Below are positions 1 to 6,391 of a stretch of 8,210 nucleotides of DNA, one piece after another; the first letter of the stretch is position 1; the number at the start of each line of letters is the position of its first letter. Source of the stretch: Desulfarculaceae bacterium JdFR-95 (GTDB lineage: Bacteria; Desulfobacterota; Desulfarculia; Desulfarculales; Desulfarculaceae); the NCBI GenBank assembly GCA_002011835.1, contig MTPE01000456.1:5032-13241 (forward strand). Reading direction: 5' to 3'. The notes beneath the pieces were generated by a model. The model worked only from the letters and a program-made list of their open reading frames with translations. It searched no databases and was not told where the DNA came from. Made by a program: the position numbers and the translations under genes.

Positions 1-1
1 A

Positions 2-439
2 TCAGAAGCCGCCAAACTCAAAGAGGTTCATGAATTGCTCAAGAAGGCTTTATTACGGAGAACCGTTGACCCGAGTGGGGCAATAACCGCAGCGGTTTCA
101 GCTGTGGAATCCGTTTGCCGGGAGATTTTATCAAGACTCGGTATTCCAGAACCAGGCTCAAAACAGCTCCCTAAATATCTTGTCGAATTACGGAGAAAAA
201 CAAACCTTGAAAAACTTATTGGCACTGTAAAGAATGGAGAAAGGCTACTAAAGGCTTTGTCAAGCCTTGCGGAAAACTCGTACCAAGTCGCTCATGAAGC
301 CGGCGATCGCCACGCCCATGGAGGCGGTAGGCAGCAACCTCCTGAGTTTATTGCGGATATGCTTGTAGCAAGTTCCTGTGCGCTTACAATCGTTTTGGTG
401 GGAGCGTTAAGTCGTAATGAACTGAAAGCGAAAGGCTAA
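2..439 (+). CDS. Abi_C-like (abortive infection C-terminal) protein, 5' end missing
   Basis: The frame is open from base 2 to the TAA at 437-439, so the gene starts outside the window; a TTG at 35 is only an internal possibility. The visible ~145 residues begin with a charged helix and then read DPSGAITAAVSAVESVCREI, the typical opening of the abortive-infection C-terminal (Abi_C) domain, where a DP-x-GA-x-T-A stretch leads into an alanine- and glutamate-rich helix. A later segment (SYQVAHEAGDRHAHGGG) matches the family's asparagine/histidine 'RN..gdaHG' region that resembles HEPN-type RNase motifs, followed by a hydrophobic C-terminal helix. The domain is common in phage-defence loci and in uncharacterised proteins, so a defence role is inferred. 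Codon use is AT-richer than in the central CO genes. No partner gene can be seen upstream. Confidence 0.72.
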   Translation, partial: SEAAKLKEVHELLKKALLRRTVDPSGAITAAVSAVESVCREILSRLGIPEPGSKQLPKYLVELRRKTNLEKLIGTVKNGERLLKALSSLAENSYQVAHEAGDRHAHGGGRQQPPEFIADMLVASSCALTIVLVGALSRNELKAKG

Positions 440-503
440 ACAGGGAAAAACATCTCATGAATAATGACGAGCGCTTGCCTTATCTAAGACACAATAATTA
501 CGT

Positions 504-513
504 AAAAGGAGGT
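504..513 (+). promoter_or_regulatory. Strong ribosome binding site for the small secreted protein
   Basis: AAAAGGAGGT ends 5 nt before the ATG at 519, a near-perfect Shine-Dalgarno sequence. It makes the start of the following small gene secure and argues that the gene is, or recently was, translated, even though its frame is interrupted. Confidence 0.75.
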
Positions 514-518
514 AACCG

Positions 519-740
519 ATGAGGAAATTTTTGCTGACCATTCAGACCTCTTTGTTGCTTGCATCAATTCTTGTATTGGCTCAAGTTGGTATTGCATATT
601 CCCAACAAAGAAGGGTGTTGTCGAGTCCAAACGGACGATATGTCTTTGGACAGATTTCTGATTTTCGTTCGGACCAATTTCTACTCGATACGAAAACGGG
701 ACGTTTGTGGGGGCTAGTTGTCGATAAAGAAAAAAAATAG
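519..740 (+). CDS. Small secreted protein, N-terminal part; frame broken at an A8 run
   Basis: The 73 residues begin with a signal peptide: two charges (MRK), a hydrophobic core of about 18 residues, and a probable cleavage after AYS or nearby (residues 26-28). The mature part contains NGRYVFGQISDFRSDQFLLD followed by TKTGRLWGLVVDKE, a beta-rich pattern I associate with short uncharacterised exported bacterial proteins in which a phrase like 'TGRLWQLV' is followed by 'PIPFLQ'. That continuation is present here, but in the next frame, immediately after the stop at 738-740. The stop follows the run of eight A (730-737), so one extra A, or slippage there, explains the truncation. Function is unknown. 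The Abi_C-like gene ends 79 nt upstream and there is no clear terminator between. Confidence 0.68.
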   Translation: MRKFLLTIQTSLLLASILVLAQVGIAYSQQRRVLSSPNGRYVFGQISDFRSDQFLLDTKTGRLWGLVVDKEKK

Positions 741-939
741 AAAGTTAGAGCCTATACCCTTTCTCCAGATATGGGGAGGTGAATACCTCCTTCCTAATTC
801 TGAAAGCGAATTGAAAGCTTTAAAAGCTCTTTTGATAAAGAAAAGAGAGGAAAACATTAGAAAAATATCAAAAAACGATAAGTTGCGAAAGGATCGGTCA
901 CTTGACCACGATGCGATTTGTATATACTTGAACACTTGA
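739..939 (+). pseudogene. C-terminal part of the same secreted protein, in the +1 frame
   Basis: Continuing from the A8 run in the shifted frame gives RKLEPIPFLQIWGGEYLLPN, then a lysine/glutamate-rich helix and a stop at 937-939. The join 'RLWGLVVDKEK-NRKLEPIPFLQ' reads as uninterrupted protein, so this is the second half of the gene starting at 519, about 139 residues in all. It has no ribosome binding site of its own; the only nearby in-frame start-like codon is the TTG at 718, inside the upstream frame. I label it pseudogene because the DNA as given does not encode it continuously. RNA-polymerase slippage on A8, or a sequencing/assembly error in the homopolymer, could mean that a full-length product exists. 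Confidence 0.6.
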
Positions 940-985
940 TGTCAAAATATGAAGCTGGGTTGACCAGTCGAAATGTGATTACTTG

Positions 986-1035
986 AGTGTCTACTGTAAA
1001 GTGAGACCCAAAAAGGACAAGTGTACCCATCCTAC
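986..1035. repeat. Short imperfect direct repeats at a composition boundary, possible IS end
   Basis: TAAAGTGAGACCCA (about 998-1011) and ACAAGTGTACCCA (about 1018-1030) are imperfect copies of one another about 20 nt apart. They lie exactly where the AT-richer left flank gives way to strongly GC-rich DNA. Closely spaced repeats of an 'AAAGTG' type resemble the multiple terminal repeats of IS21-family elements, but no transposase gene is visible and the copies are short. I treat this as a possible scar of an insertion or a recombination boundary, not a proven element. Confidence 0.25.
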
Positions 1036-1055
1036 CCGTACTCTGATCGCCCACC

Positions 1056-1699
1056 TCACCTCCCCATGGGCCCGAAGGAGGCCCCTCTGGAGGTGGGCAT
1101 GGCCGAGCTCCAGACCCACTGCACGGCGTCCTTGGAGGCGTCCTGACCCGCCCTGGCGTTCGCATTCGCCACCAGGGACACCACCATGCGGTTCGCCTCC
1201 CGGCGCAGCTCCGCGGGCGTGGCGCCGTACTCCGCCTGCAGCGAGGACAACTGCTCGATTTCCGGCGCAGGCTGTCGCGGTTGGACTGCACTGGGTCTTC
1301 TCCAGGACCTTGGCGTAGGTGTCCAAGGCCTCGACCAGTATGCTCCTGATTGCGCAGCCGGGCGTCGATCTCGGCCAGGCGCATCAGCATGCCTCGGGCG
1401 GCCTCCTCTCCCAGCCAGCGGTACACCTGGGCCACCTCGGCCGGGGTGCGGTACGATTCTTCCCGGGTACCCGGAGCGCGCACCACCTCCGAGGACGCGC
1501 CGGATGGGTTCAGACGCCGGAGTCGTCCCAGCACCCGCTCCAGGTAGTAGGCGTAGAACCGGCGCTCCTCCTCCCGCGCCCGGACGGCCGGGCCCCCGCC
1601 CTCCAGGACCGGTCTCTCGCGCCGGAAGTCCACCCCGCCCGCCCTCACCGGCGTGAGCGGCCACATCGCCGCACATAGGGCAGCAGCACCACCTTCCAT
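1056..1699 (-). pseudogene. Unrecognised helical protein with several frame breaks
   Basis: An ATG at 1699-1697 is preceded by AGAGGAG with good spacing. The first ~115 residues read as a plausible protein, including EEERRFYAYYLERVLGRLRR and AEVAQVYRWLGEEAARGMLM. At about 1340 sensible sequence moves to a second frame (ILVEALDTYAKVLEKTQ); around 1285 it appears to move again (SNRDSLRRK), and near 1265 to a third frame that runs EIEQLSSLQAEYGATPAELR and on to a TGA at 1058-1056 after SFGPMGR. Joined, it is about 210 residues, mostly helical, with no membrane segment or motif I recognise. Three frame changes within about 80 nt mean either a decaying gene or locally poor sequence. It diverges from the gene at 1784 across an 84-nt gap. 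Function is unknown. Confidence 0.5.
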
Positions 1700-1783
1700 G
1701 ACGAGCTCCTCTGTCTCCAGACTAGGCGGCCGGCCTCCGCCCTAGACTGTGGAGAAAAGAGAGCCGCGAGGGAGGGCAGCGCC

Positions 1784-2122
1784 ATGGCCGACCTGCAGAT
1801 GCTCATGCTCAACGAAGGGATGACCCTGGTGGAGAGGAGCGCCGCCTGGCTCCTGGAACAGGTGGAGTGGCTCCGGGCCCGGGAGGACGAGGAGGGACGC
1901 CGGGCGGTGCTGCACAACCTGCGGGAGGCGGCGGACAGGTTCCAGGACCTGGTCCACCGCCTGGAGGCCGCGGCGGCGCGGATGACGGCGAGCGATGAGG
2001 TGTATCCTTCAACACGCCTCCCTGTATCCCGGGCTACACCAACAAGGCCAGACCCGTCTTCCTCGTCCTTCCTGACGACCCACCGGAGCTCATCGCGGCC
2101 ACCTGGGAGGATTTTGAACTAG
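1784..2122 (+). CDS. Small charged helical protein of unknown function
   Basis: The ATG at 1784 has GGAGGG (1771-1776) 7 nt upstream, a strong Shine-Dalgarno. The first ~70 residues are a convincing amphipathic helical protein: MADLQMLMLNEGMTLVERSA, then a tryptophan/leucine helix, a highly charged linker and a long EAADRFQDLVHRLEAAAARM segment with coiled-coil character. After about residue 72 (near 2000) the sequence turns into a serine/proline/arginine-rich tail that looks non-coding, and more natural protein sequence continues in another frame. The native C-terminus may therefore be near 2000, with the annotated stop at 2120-2122 reached only after a frame change. It diverges from the broken gene at 1699, so the two may once have shared a regulatory region. 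No family recognised. Confidence 0.5.
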   Translation: MADLQMLMLNEGMTLVERSAAWLLEQVEWLRAREDEEGRRAVLHNLREAADRFQDLVHRLEAAAARMTASDEVYPSTRLPVSRATPTRPDPSSSSFLTTHRSSSRPPGRILN

Positions 2123-2201
2123 GACTTTCGCATGAACCCGAGCTCCACGGATCTCACCAGCTTTTCGGTCATGGCCGGTACGGTCAAGGTTTCCCCGGTT
2201 G
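1999..2201 (+). pseudogene. Decayed reading frame, weak YwqG/DUF1963-like look
   Basis: After a stop at 1996-1998 this frame reads GVSFNTPPCIPGYTNKARPV, then a hydrophobic strand (FLVLPDDPPELIAATWEDFE) and HQLFGHGRYGQGFPG before a TGA at 2200-2202. It has no start codon or ribosome binding site and no upstream part in frame. The 'HQLFGH...Q' phrase faintly recalls the 'H-x-LLGYPD-x-IQ' segment of DUF1963/YwqG proteins, but this is a memory-based resemblance over few residues. It may be a fragment of a broken gene or simply a chance open frame in GC-rich DNA. Confidence 0.25.
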
Positions 2202-2202
2202 A

Positions 2203-2463
2203 AGATGCCTGCTGGGCCGGGCAGCTCCAGGATGGTGTGCTCGCAGTTCCGAGAAGTGCCCCCTCTAGATCTGCCCGGGCTGTAGTGCATCGGATACCAA
2301 AGCCCACAGCAGGTGAAAGAAGCAGCCTGATCTGTATTAGGGGGTCATTGCACCTGCTTCCGTGGCCCAGGCAGCGGGAGCCTTCGCCCCAATCGCTGTC
2401 CAATGGTTCGCGGGCTTTACTACAATTCTCGGAGCCCTCTGCACAGACTGTTCGGCACCAAAG
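2203..2463. other. Non-coding stretch downstream of cooS
   Basis: No reading frame here has a ribosome binding site or protein-like composition. It is the 3' flank of cooS. The minus strand contains GGGCT...AGCCC, a 5-bp stem with a ~16-nt loop (about 2412-2437), not followed by a T run, so no convincing intrinsic terminator for the CO operon is seen. A GAAGCAG/CTGCTTC inverted repeat (about 2319-2363) has a loop of about 30 nt and is also weak. Confidence 0.45.
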
Positions 2464-4359
2464 CTAGACCCCACGGGCGTCCAAGCCCAGGGCCTGACGT
2501 TTGCGTTCGATGTGGGTGATGAGGAGCTGGGCCGCCTTTTCGGGATCTGGTTCTACGGCGAAGGCCGCTCCCACCACGTCGTTGAGCCCTTCGGTGAGCA
2601 GTTTGACCACGTTGGGGCTGCCAGCCACCGGCGGCAGGGGTCCCAGGTGGGTGAAGACTCCCGAGGCCACGAAGTAGCAGGCGATGGTCACCGCCTTCTC
2701 CGAGTACCACTCCGGGGCGGAGCCGGCCACGGGCAGGTCGCTGATGTCGCAGTCCAGGGCCTGGGCCAGGGCCGAGACCAGCACCAGGATGCGCACGTTG
2801 TCCACGCAGGAGCCCACGTGCAATACCGGGGGGATGCCCAGGGCGCCGCAGACCTCCTTCAGGCCCGGACCCGCCTGCTCCAGGGCCTGGGTGGTCTTGA
2901 GGCCGCCGCGGGCGGTGGCCACGGAGACGCAGCCGGTGTCCAGCACCAGCACGTCGTTGGCGATCAGGCGGCGGGTCAGGCCCAGGTGGCCGTAGTCTTG
3001 GCGGATGCGGGGGTTGTTGCAGCCCACGATGCCCACGGCGCCGCGCACCTTGCCGCTCTTGATGGCCTCCAGCAGGGGTCCGGCGCTGCCGCCCATGGCC
3101 TCGAGCATGGCCTCCACGGAAAGGCCCGAGAGCACAGGTTGGGGCTCCACCGGGATGGAGACCTTGTCCGGGTCGCGGGCGGTGAAGTTCTCCACCGCCT
3201 GGCGCACCAGTTCCACCGCCTGGTCCATGGCGTTGTGGGGGTGGAACTCCACGTGCTGCATGCCGGGGAACTTGGCCTTGTCCGAGGTGGAGATGAGCTT
3301 GGTGTGGTAGCAGGCGGCCACGTCGCTGATGGCGGGCATGATGCACTGGTAGTCCACGATCATCATCTCCACCGCGCCGGTGACCAGGGCCAGTTCGGTG
3401 GTGAGGTGGTTGCCGGCCATGGGTATGCCGTGGCGCATGAGCAGTTCGTTGCCAGTGCAGCACACCCCCACCAGGTTGATGCCCTTGGCGCCTTTCTCCT
3501 GGGCCAGGGCCAACATCTCCGGCAGGGAGCAGGCGGCGGTGACGGTCTCGGAGACCACCGGGTTGTGGCCGTGGACGATGATGTTGACCTGGTCTTGCTT
3601 CAGCACCCCCAGGTTGACGCTGCCGCTGACCGGTTTGGGGATGCCGAACAGGATGTCGGAGACCTCGGTGGCGATCATGGATCCGCCCCAGCCGTCGGAC
3701 AGGGCGTTGCGCAGGCCGTGCAGGAGGATACTGACCCAGTCGTTGTCCACGCCCATGTGGGTGCGGTGCATCATCTCCGAGGTCTCGCGGTCGATGCCCC
3801 GGGGGGAGATGCCCAGCCGGTCCCACAGTTGGCGCCGGGGTTGGGGTGCGCGGGCCAGGAGGGTGATGCGTTCCTGCTTGCTGCCGTAGTCCTCCAGCAT
3901 GGCCTGGGCCAGCTCTCCCGCCAGGGTGAGGTCGTCCTTGCCTTCGGTCTCCAGGCCGTATTCCGCGGCCACGCGGCGGAGCTTTTCCGGTTCCTTGATC
4001 GTGTAGCCGGGGGCGCGGCCCTGGGCCACCTGGGCCAGGACCTTCACCAGGTCGCGGCCGTGGTCGGAGTGGCTGGCCGCGCCGGCGGCGATCATGCGGC
4101 CCAGGTTGCGGGCCACGATGATGTCCGCGTCCGCCCCGCAGACTCCCTTCTGGGGGCCTTCGCCGAAGGGATCGATGCGGCAGGGGCCCATGACGCAGTT
4201 GCGGCAGGACAGGCCGGTCTCGCAGAAGCCGCAGGCCGGCTGCTGGGCGGCGAAGCGGTCCCAGACCGTCTCCACGCCCTCGCGTGCGGCCTTGGCCAGC
4301 ATGAGCTGGCCGTCGCGGGTGACGGTGTATTGTTCGAACTTCTTGTCCGTGGTGCTCAT
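2464..4359 (-). CDS. cooS: Anaerobic Ni-Fe-S carbon monoxide dehydrogenase, catalytic subunit
   Basis: Oxidises CO with water to CO2, two electrons and two protons in the cytoplasm, as a homodimer. The 631 residues match the usual length for monofunctional CODH. N-terminal cluster cysteines are C43 and C46 (D-cluster, CGFC) and C52, C55, C60 and C74 (B-cluster, CxxCx4C...GVCG). All C-cluster ligands expected from the Carboxydothermus CODH-II structure can be placed: H265 (VHGHNP), C301 (VCCTGNE), C339 (DYQC), C447 (GCNN), C477 (TGC) and C518 (GSCVDN); the catalytic lysine aligns with K555 (SEKAV). The enzyme therefore looks catalytically complete. The D-cluster has CX2C rather than CX7C, the pattern reported for the [2Fe-2S] D-cluster of Desulfovibrio vulgaris CODH. 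The ATG at 4359 has GGGAG about 9 nt upstream. It is last in the operon, 34 nt after cooF. No cooC maturation gene is visible. Confidence 0.97.
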   Translation of the reverse strand: MSTTDKKFEQYTVTRDGQLMLAKAAREGVETVWDRFAAQQPACGFCETGLSCRNCVMGPCRIDPFGEGPQKGVCGADADIIVARNLGRMIAAGAASHSDHGRDLVKVLAQVAQGRAPGYTIKEPEKLRRVAAEYGLETEGKDDLTLAGELAQAMLEDYGSKQERITLLARAPQPRRQLWDRLGISPRGIDRETSEMMHRTHMGVDNDWVSILLHGLRNALSDGWGGSMIATEVSDILFGIPKPVSGSVNLGVLKQDQVNIIVHGHNPVVSETVTAACSLPEMLALAQEKGAKGINLVGVCCTGNELLMRHGIPMAGNHLTTELALVTGAVEMMIVDYQCIMPAISDVAACYHTKLISTSDKAKFPGMQHVEFHPHNAMDQAVELVRQAVENFTARDPDKVSIPVEPQPVLSGLSVEAMLEAMGGSAGPLLEAIKSGKVRGAVGIVGCNNPRIRQDYGHLGLTRRLIANDVLVLDTGCVSVATARGGLKTTQALEQAGPGLKEVCGALGIPPVLHVGSCVDNVRILVLVSALAQALDCDISDLPVAGSAPEWYSEKAVTIACYFVASGVFTHLGPLPPVAGSPNVVKLLTEGLNDVVGAAFAVEPDPEKAAQLLITHIERKRQALGLDARGV

Positions 4360-4393
4360 GGTTTCACACTCCCGGGTTGGCAGAGGGGCCGCT

Positions 4394-4996
4394 TCAGCGG
4401 CGGTTCATCTCGGCGGTGGCCTGCTTCAGGGCCCGCAGCAGGGACAGGCTGGCGGGCAGGTCCTCGGCGTAGGGCACGGCCTCCAGCACCAGGCGGCTTA
4501 TGCGGTCGGTCTGCCGTTTCAGGGCCTGGTCGGGCTCCTCGAAGGTGAGGGCGCGGGTGAGGCAGGCCTCCACGCAGGCGGGGGGCAGTCCCTGGGCTTG
4601 GCGCTGGTCGCAGTTGTCGCACTTGACCGCCACCTCCTTGCCGGGCGGGGCCTGGAAGGTGGGGTGGAAGCGCAGTACGCCGAAGGGACAGGCCATGGCG
4701 CAGGAGGCGCAGGCGATGCAGCGGTCGGGGTCGATGAGCACGGTGGCGGTGGTGGGGTCGCGAAAGATGGCCCCCGGCAGGCAGGCGGCCATGCAGGGTG
4801 CGGGGTCGCAGTGGCGGCAGCGGTTGGGGAATCCCCGGCCGGAGGGTGTGACCCCCACGTGGATGCGGGGCCGGGGTCTGGGTTCCTCCTGCAGGGCGCC
4901 GACCAGGTTGCGGCTGGCGGAGTGGGCCACGGCGCAGGCCAGCATGCACTGCAGGCAACCCACGCAGCGTTCGGGGTGTATGATGACTTTCTTCAT
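4394..4996 (-). CDS. cooF: CooF-type iron-sulfur electron-transfer protein
   Basis: Carries electrons from CooS to a partner oxidoreductase or hydrogenase in the cytoplasm. The 200 residues hold sixteen cysteines arranged for four [4Fe-4S] clusters: C11/14/17/21, C60/63/68/72, C93/96/99/103 and C126/129/141/145. The third set has the classic CxxCxxCxxxCP form (CIACASCAMACPFG). This is the layout of the CooF/HycB/DmsB-like ferredoxin family. There is no twin-arginine signal or membrane helix, consistent with a soluble protein. The ATG at 4996 follows AGGAGG with 8-nt spacing. It lies 33 nt after the oxidoreductase and 34 nt before cooS, strongly implying co-transcription and making CooF the wire between the two. 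The C-terminal ~50 residues are helical and without cysteine. Confidence 0.94.
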   Translation of the reverse strand: MKKVIIHPERCVGCLQCMLACAVAHSASRNLVGALQEEPRPRPRIHVGVTPSGRGFPNRCRHCDPAPCMAACLPGAIFRDPTTATVLIDPDRCIACASCAMACPFGVLRFHPTFQAPPGKEVAVKCDNCDQRQAQGLPPACVEACLTRALTFEEPDQALKRQTDRISRLVLEAVPYAEDLPASLSLLRALKQATAEMNRR

Positions 4997-5029
4997 GCCA
5001 GGTCCTCCTCTTGGTCCTGCCAGTCCGGC

Positions 5030-6262
5030 TCAGGGGAGCAGGCTGGCGAAGTTGAAGGTGGGCTCCAGCAGGCGCTGGGGGTCCACCTCCAGGGGAAGGC
5101 CGCGTTGTATCAGGGCCAGGAGCACCCCGCCCTGTTCCACCCTCCCCAGCAGCACCATTCCCACCAGGCGCTGCCGGTGCAGCACCAGGCGGCGGTAGGT
5201 CCCCCGCCGGGGGTCGCGGTGGGTGAGCACCTGGTAGTCGTCTTGCCGGGGGGGATTCACCAGGCCGGCGGTCATCAGGTCCAGGGTGAAGATGCGGATC
5301 ACGTTGCGTCCCAGGGAGCCCCGGTAGACCACGGGACGGCCGGCCAGGTTGGCGCCGGCGATCATTCCCTGTTCCGCGGCCACCGGCCAGATGGCGTTGA
5401 CCCAGGGCTGGCCCCGCACCAGGTCGCGGGCCTGGGCCACGTCGCCCGCGGCGTAGACCCCCTCCAGGGAGGTCTGCAGGTGCTGGTCCACCAGGATGCC
5501 GCTGTCGGTGCGCACCGCCTCGGGGGGCAGGAAGTCCACCGCCGGGCGCACCCCCTTGCCCACCACCACCATCTGGCAGGCCAGGCGCTCTCCGTCCGAC
5601 AGCTCCACCGCCTCCACCGCCTTGCTTCCCAGGAAGGCGCTGACCTCTACTCCCACCCGCACCTCCAGGCCGTGTCGCTCCAGCTCGCGGCGGATCAGGG
5701 CGCCGGCCTCGGGGTCCACCTGCTGGGACAGGGGGTGGGGGGAGCGGATGAGCATGGTCACGGCTATGCCCTGGCGCAGCAGGGCGTAGGCGGCCTTGAA
5801 TCCCACCAGCCCGCCTCCCAGGACCACGGCCCGCTTCACCCCCGGCAGGTGGGCGCGCATGGCCTGCACCTGGGCCTGGGTGCGCAGGCAGAAGATGCCC
5901 GCGAGTTGGTGGCCGGGGGCCTCCACCGTACGGGGGTGGGCGCCGCTGGCGATGAGGAGGCGGTCGTAGGCCACCTGCTCCCCCCGGTCGGTACGCACCC
6001 GCGCCGCCTTGGGGTCCAGCTCCACCACCCGCTGGCCCACCAGGGCCCGCACCCCCAATCGCCGGTAGAAATCGGGAGGGCGGATGGGCAGCCGTTCCGG
6101 GGGGAGGGCTCCCTCCAGCACCAGGCTGATCAGGGGGCGGCTGTAGGGGGGGAAGTCCTCCTCGGCGATCAGGGTCAGGGGCGAGCGGGGATCCAGGCTG
6201 CGGATGGCCTCCAGGGCGTTGATCCCGGCGATGCCGTTTCCGATGACCAGGTAGGCGGGCAT
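5030..6262 (-). CDS. FAD/NAD(P)-dependent oxidoreductase of the CODH operon
   Basis: A 410-residue flavoprotein of the Pyr_redox_2 (NADH oxidase/nitrite reductase-like) family. It begins with the FAD-binding GxGxxG (residues 8-13, VIGNGIAGINALE), has the IASGAHPR-type motif at 104-111, a second dinucleotide site GGGLVG at 149-154 for NAD(P)H, and the FAD-contacting VYAAGDVA motif at 269-276. I see no redox-active CxxxxC pair and no Fe-S cysteines, so it probably accepts electrons directly from CooF and reduces NAD(P)+, or works in reverse. This gene type is repeatedly found next to cooS-cooF and is often called the CODH-associated ferredoxin:NAD(P) oxidoreductase; the exact acceptor is inferred. 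I chose the ATG at 6262 because GGGAGGA lies about 8 nt upstream and the FAD motif follows at once; an in-frame ATG at 6349 adds an unlikely tail across the operator region. Confidence 0.9.
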   Translation of the reverse strand: MPAYLVIGNGIAGINALEAIRSLDPRSPLTLIAEEDFPPYSRPLISLVLEGALPPERLPIRPPDFYRRLGVRALVGQRVVELDPKAARVRTDRGEQVAYDRLLIASGAHPRTVEAPGHQLAGIFCLRTQAQVQAMRAHLPGVKRAVVLGGGLVGFKAAYALLRQGIAVTMLIRSPHPLSQQVDPEAGALIRRELERHGLEVRVGVEVSAFLGSKAVEAVELSDGERLACQMVVVGKGVRPAVDFLPPEAVRTDSGILVDQHLQTSLEGVYAAGDVAQARDLVRGQPWVNAIWPVAAEQGMIAGANLAGRPVVYRGSLGRNVIRIFTLDLMTAGLVNPPRQDDYQVLTHRDPRRGTYRRLVLHRQRLVGMVLLGRVEQGGVLLALIQRGLPLEVDPQRLLEPTFNFASLLP

Positions 6263-6319
6263 GGGCTTGTCCTCCCGGGCAGGGATGGGAGCGCACGGCG
6301 GAGCTGACCACCTAGCACA

Positions 6320-6349
6320 CCTGTAGGTCTGGTCTCCGCTCCAGGGCAA
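6320..6349 (-). promoter_or_regulatory. Candidate weak promoter of the CO operon
   Basis: On the minus strand TTGCCC (6349-6344) is followed after 18 nt by TACAGG (6325-6320), a poor -10. A weak core promoter is what one expects where an activator is needed, and the LytTR-type repeat lies immediately upstream. The leader to the ATG at 6262 would be about 50 nt. Support is limited to position and partial matches. Confidence 0.3.
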
Positions 6350-6359
6350 AGGTTTTTTG

Positions 6360-6389
6360 ACGAACGGTCGCAGGCGGGGGACGAGCGGA
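6360..6389 (-). promoter_or_regulatory. Tandem LytTR-type binding site, candidate RcoM operator
   Basis: On the minus strand TCCGCTCGT (6389-6381) and ACCGTTCGT (6368-6360) are direct repeats separated by 12 bp, so their starts are 21 bp apart, two helical turns. The second copy fits the published LytTR consensus [TA][AC][CA]GTTN[AG][TG] exactly, the first with one mismatch (GCT for GTT); the known spacing for LytTR repeats is 12-13 bp. The site begins 2 nt after the rcoM stop codon and sits just upstream of a candidate -35 for the oxidoreductase-cooF-cooS operon. The neighbouring LytTR regulator makes it a good candidate for its operator. A third element 21 bp further on is only weakly matched. 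Confidence 0.55.
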
Positions 6390-6391
6390 GC

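Noticed and set aside
857..1055. Downstream extension of the minus-strand frame from 1699 to 857
   Set aside because: Beyond about 1340 this frame loses protein character (strings of R, P, C and W), while sensible sequence continues in other frames and ends at 1056.
2362..4548. Very long plus-strand open frame (728 codons)
   Set aside because: It lies opposite cooS, is made of alanine, glycine, histidine, valine and glutamine repeats with no domain, and results from the GC-rich third positions of the real minus-strand gene.
4094..6307. Plus-strand open frame of 737 codons
   Set aside because: It lies antisense to cooS, cooF and the oxidoreductase, with low-complexity G/H/A/Q composition; the minus-strand genes have complete motifs.
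4356..6311. Minus-strand open frame of 651 codons in another frame
   Set aside because: It overlaps the oxidoreductase and cooF and is glycine-, proline- and arginine-rich; a shadow of the true frames.
6263..6349. N-terminal extension of the oxidoreductase to an ATG at 6349
   Set aside because: The extra 29 residues are unlike the family, have no good ribosome binding site, and cover the probable promoter; the FAD motif begins right after the ATG at 6262.
6338..6359. T6 run on the plus strand as a terminator
   Set aside because: No stable stem precedes it on the plus strand, and both flanking genes are on the minus strand, where it is an A run.
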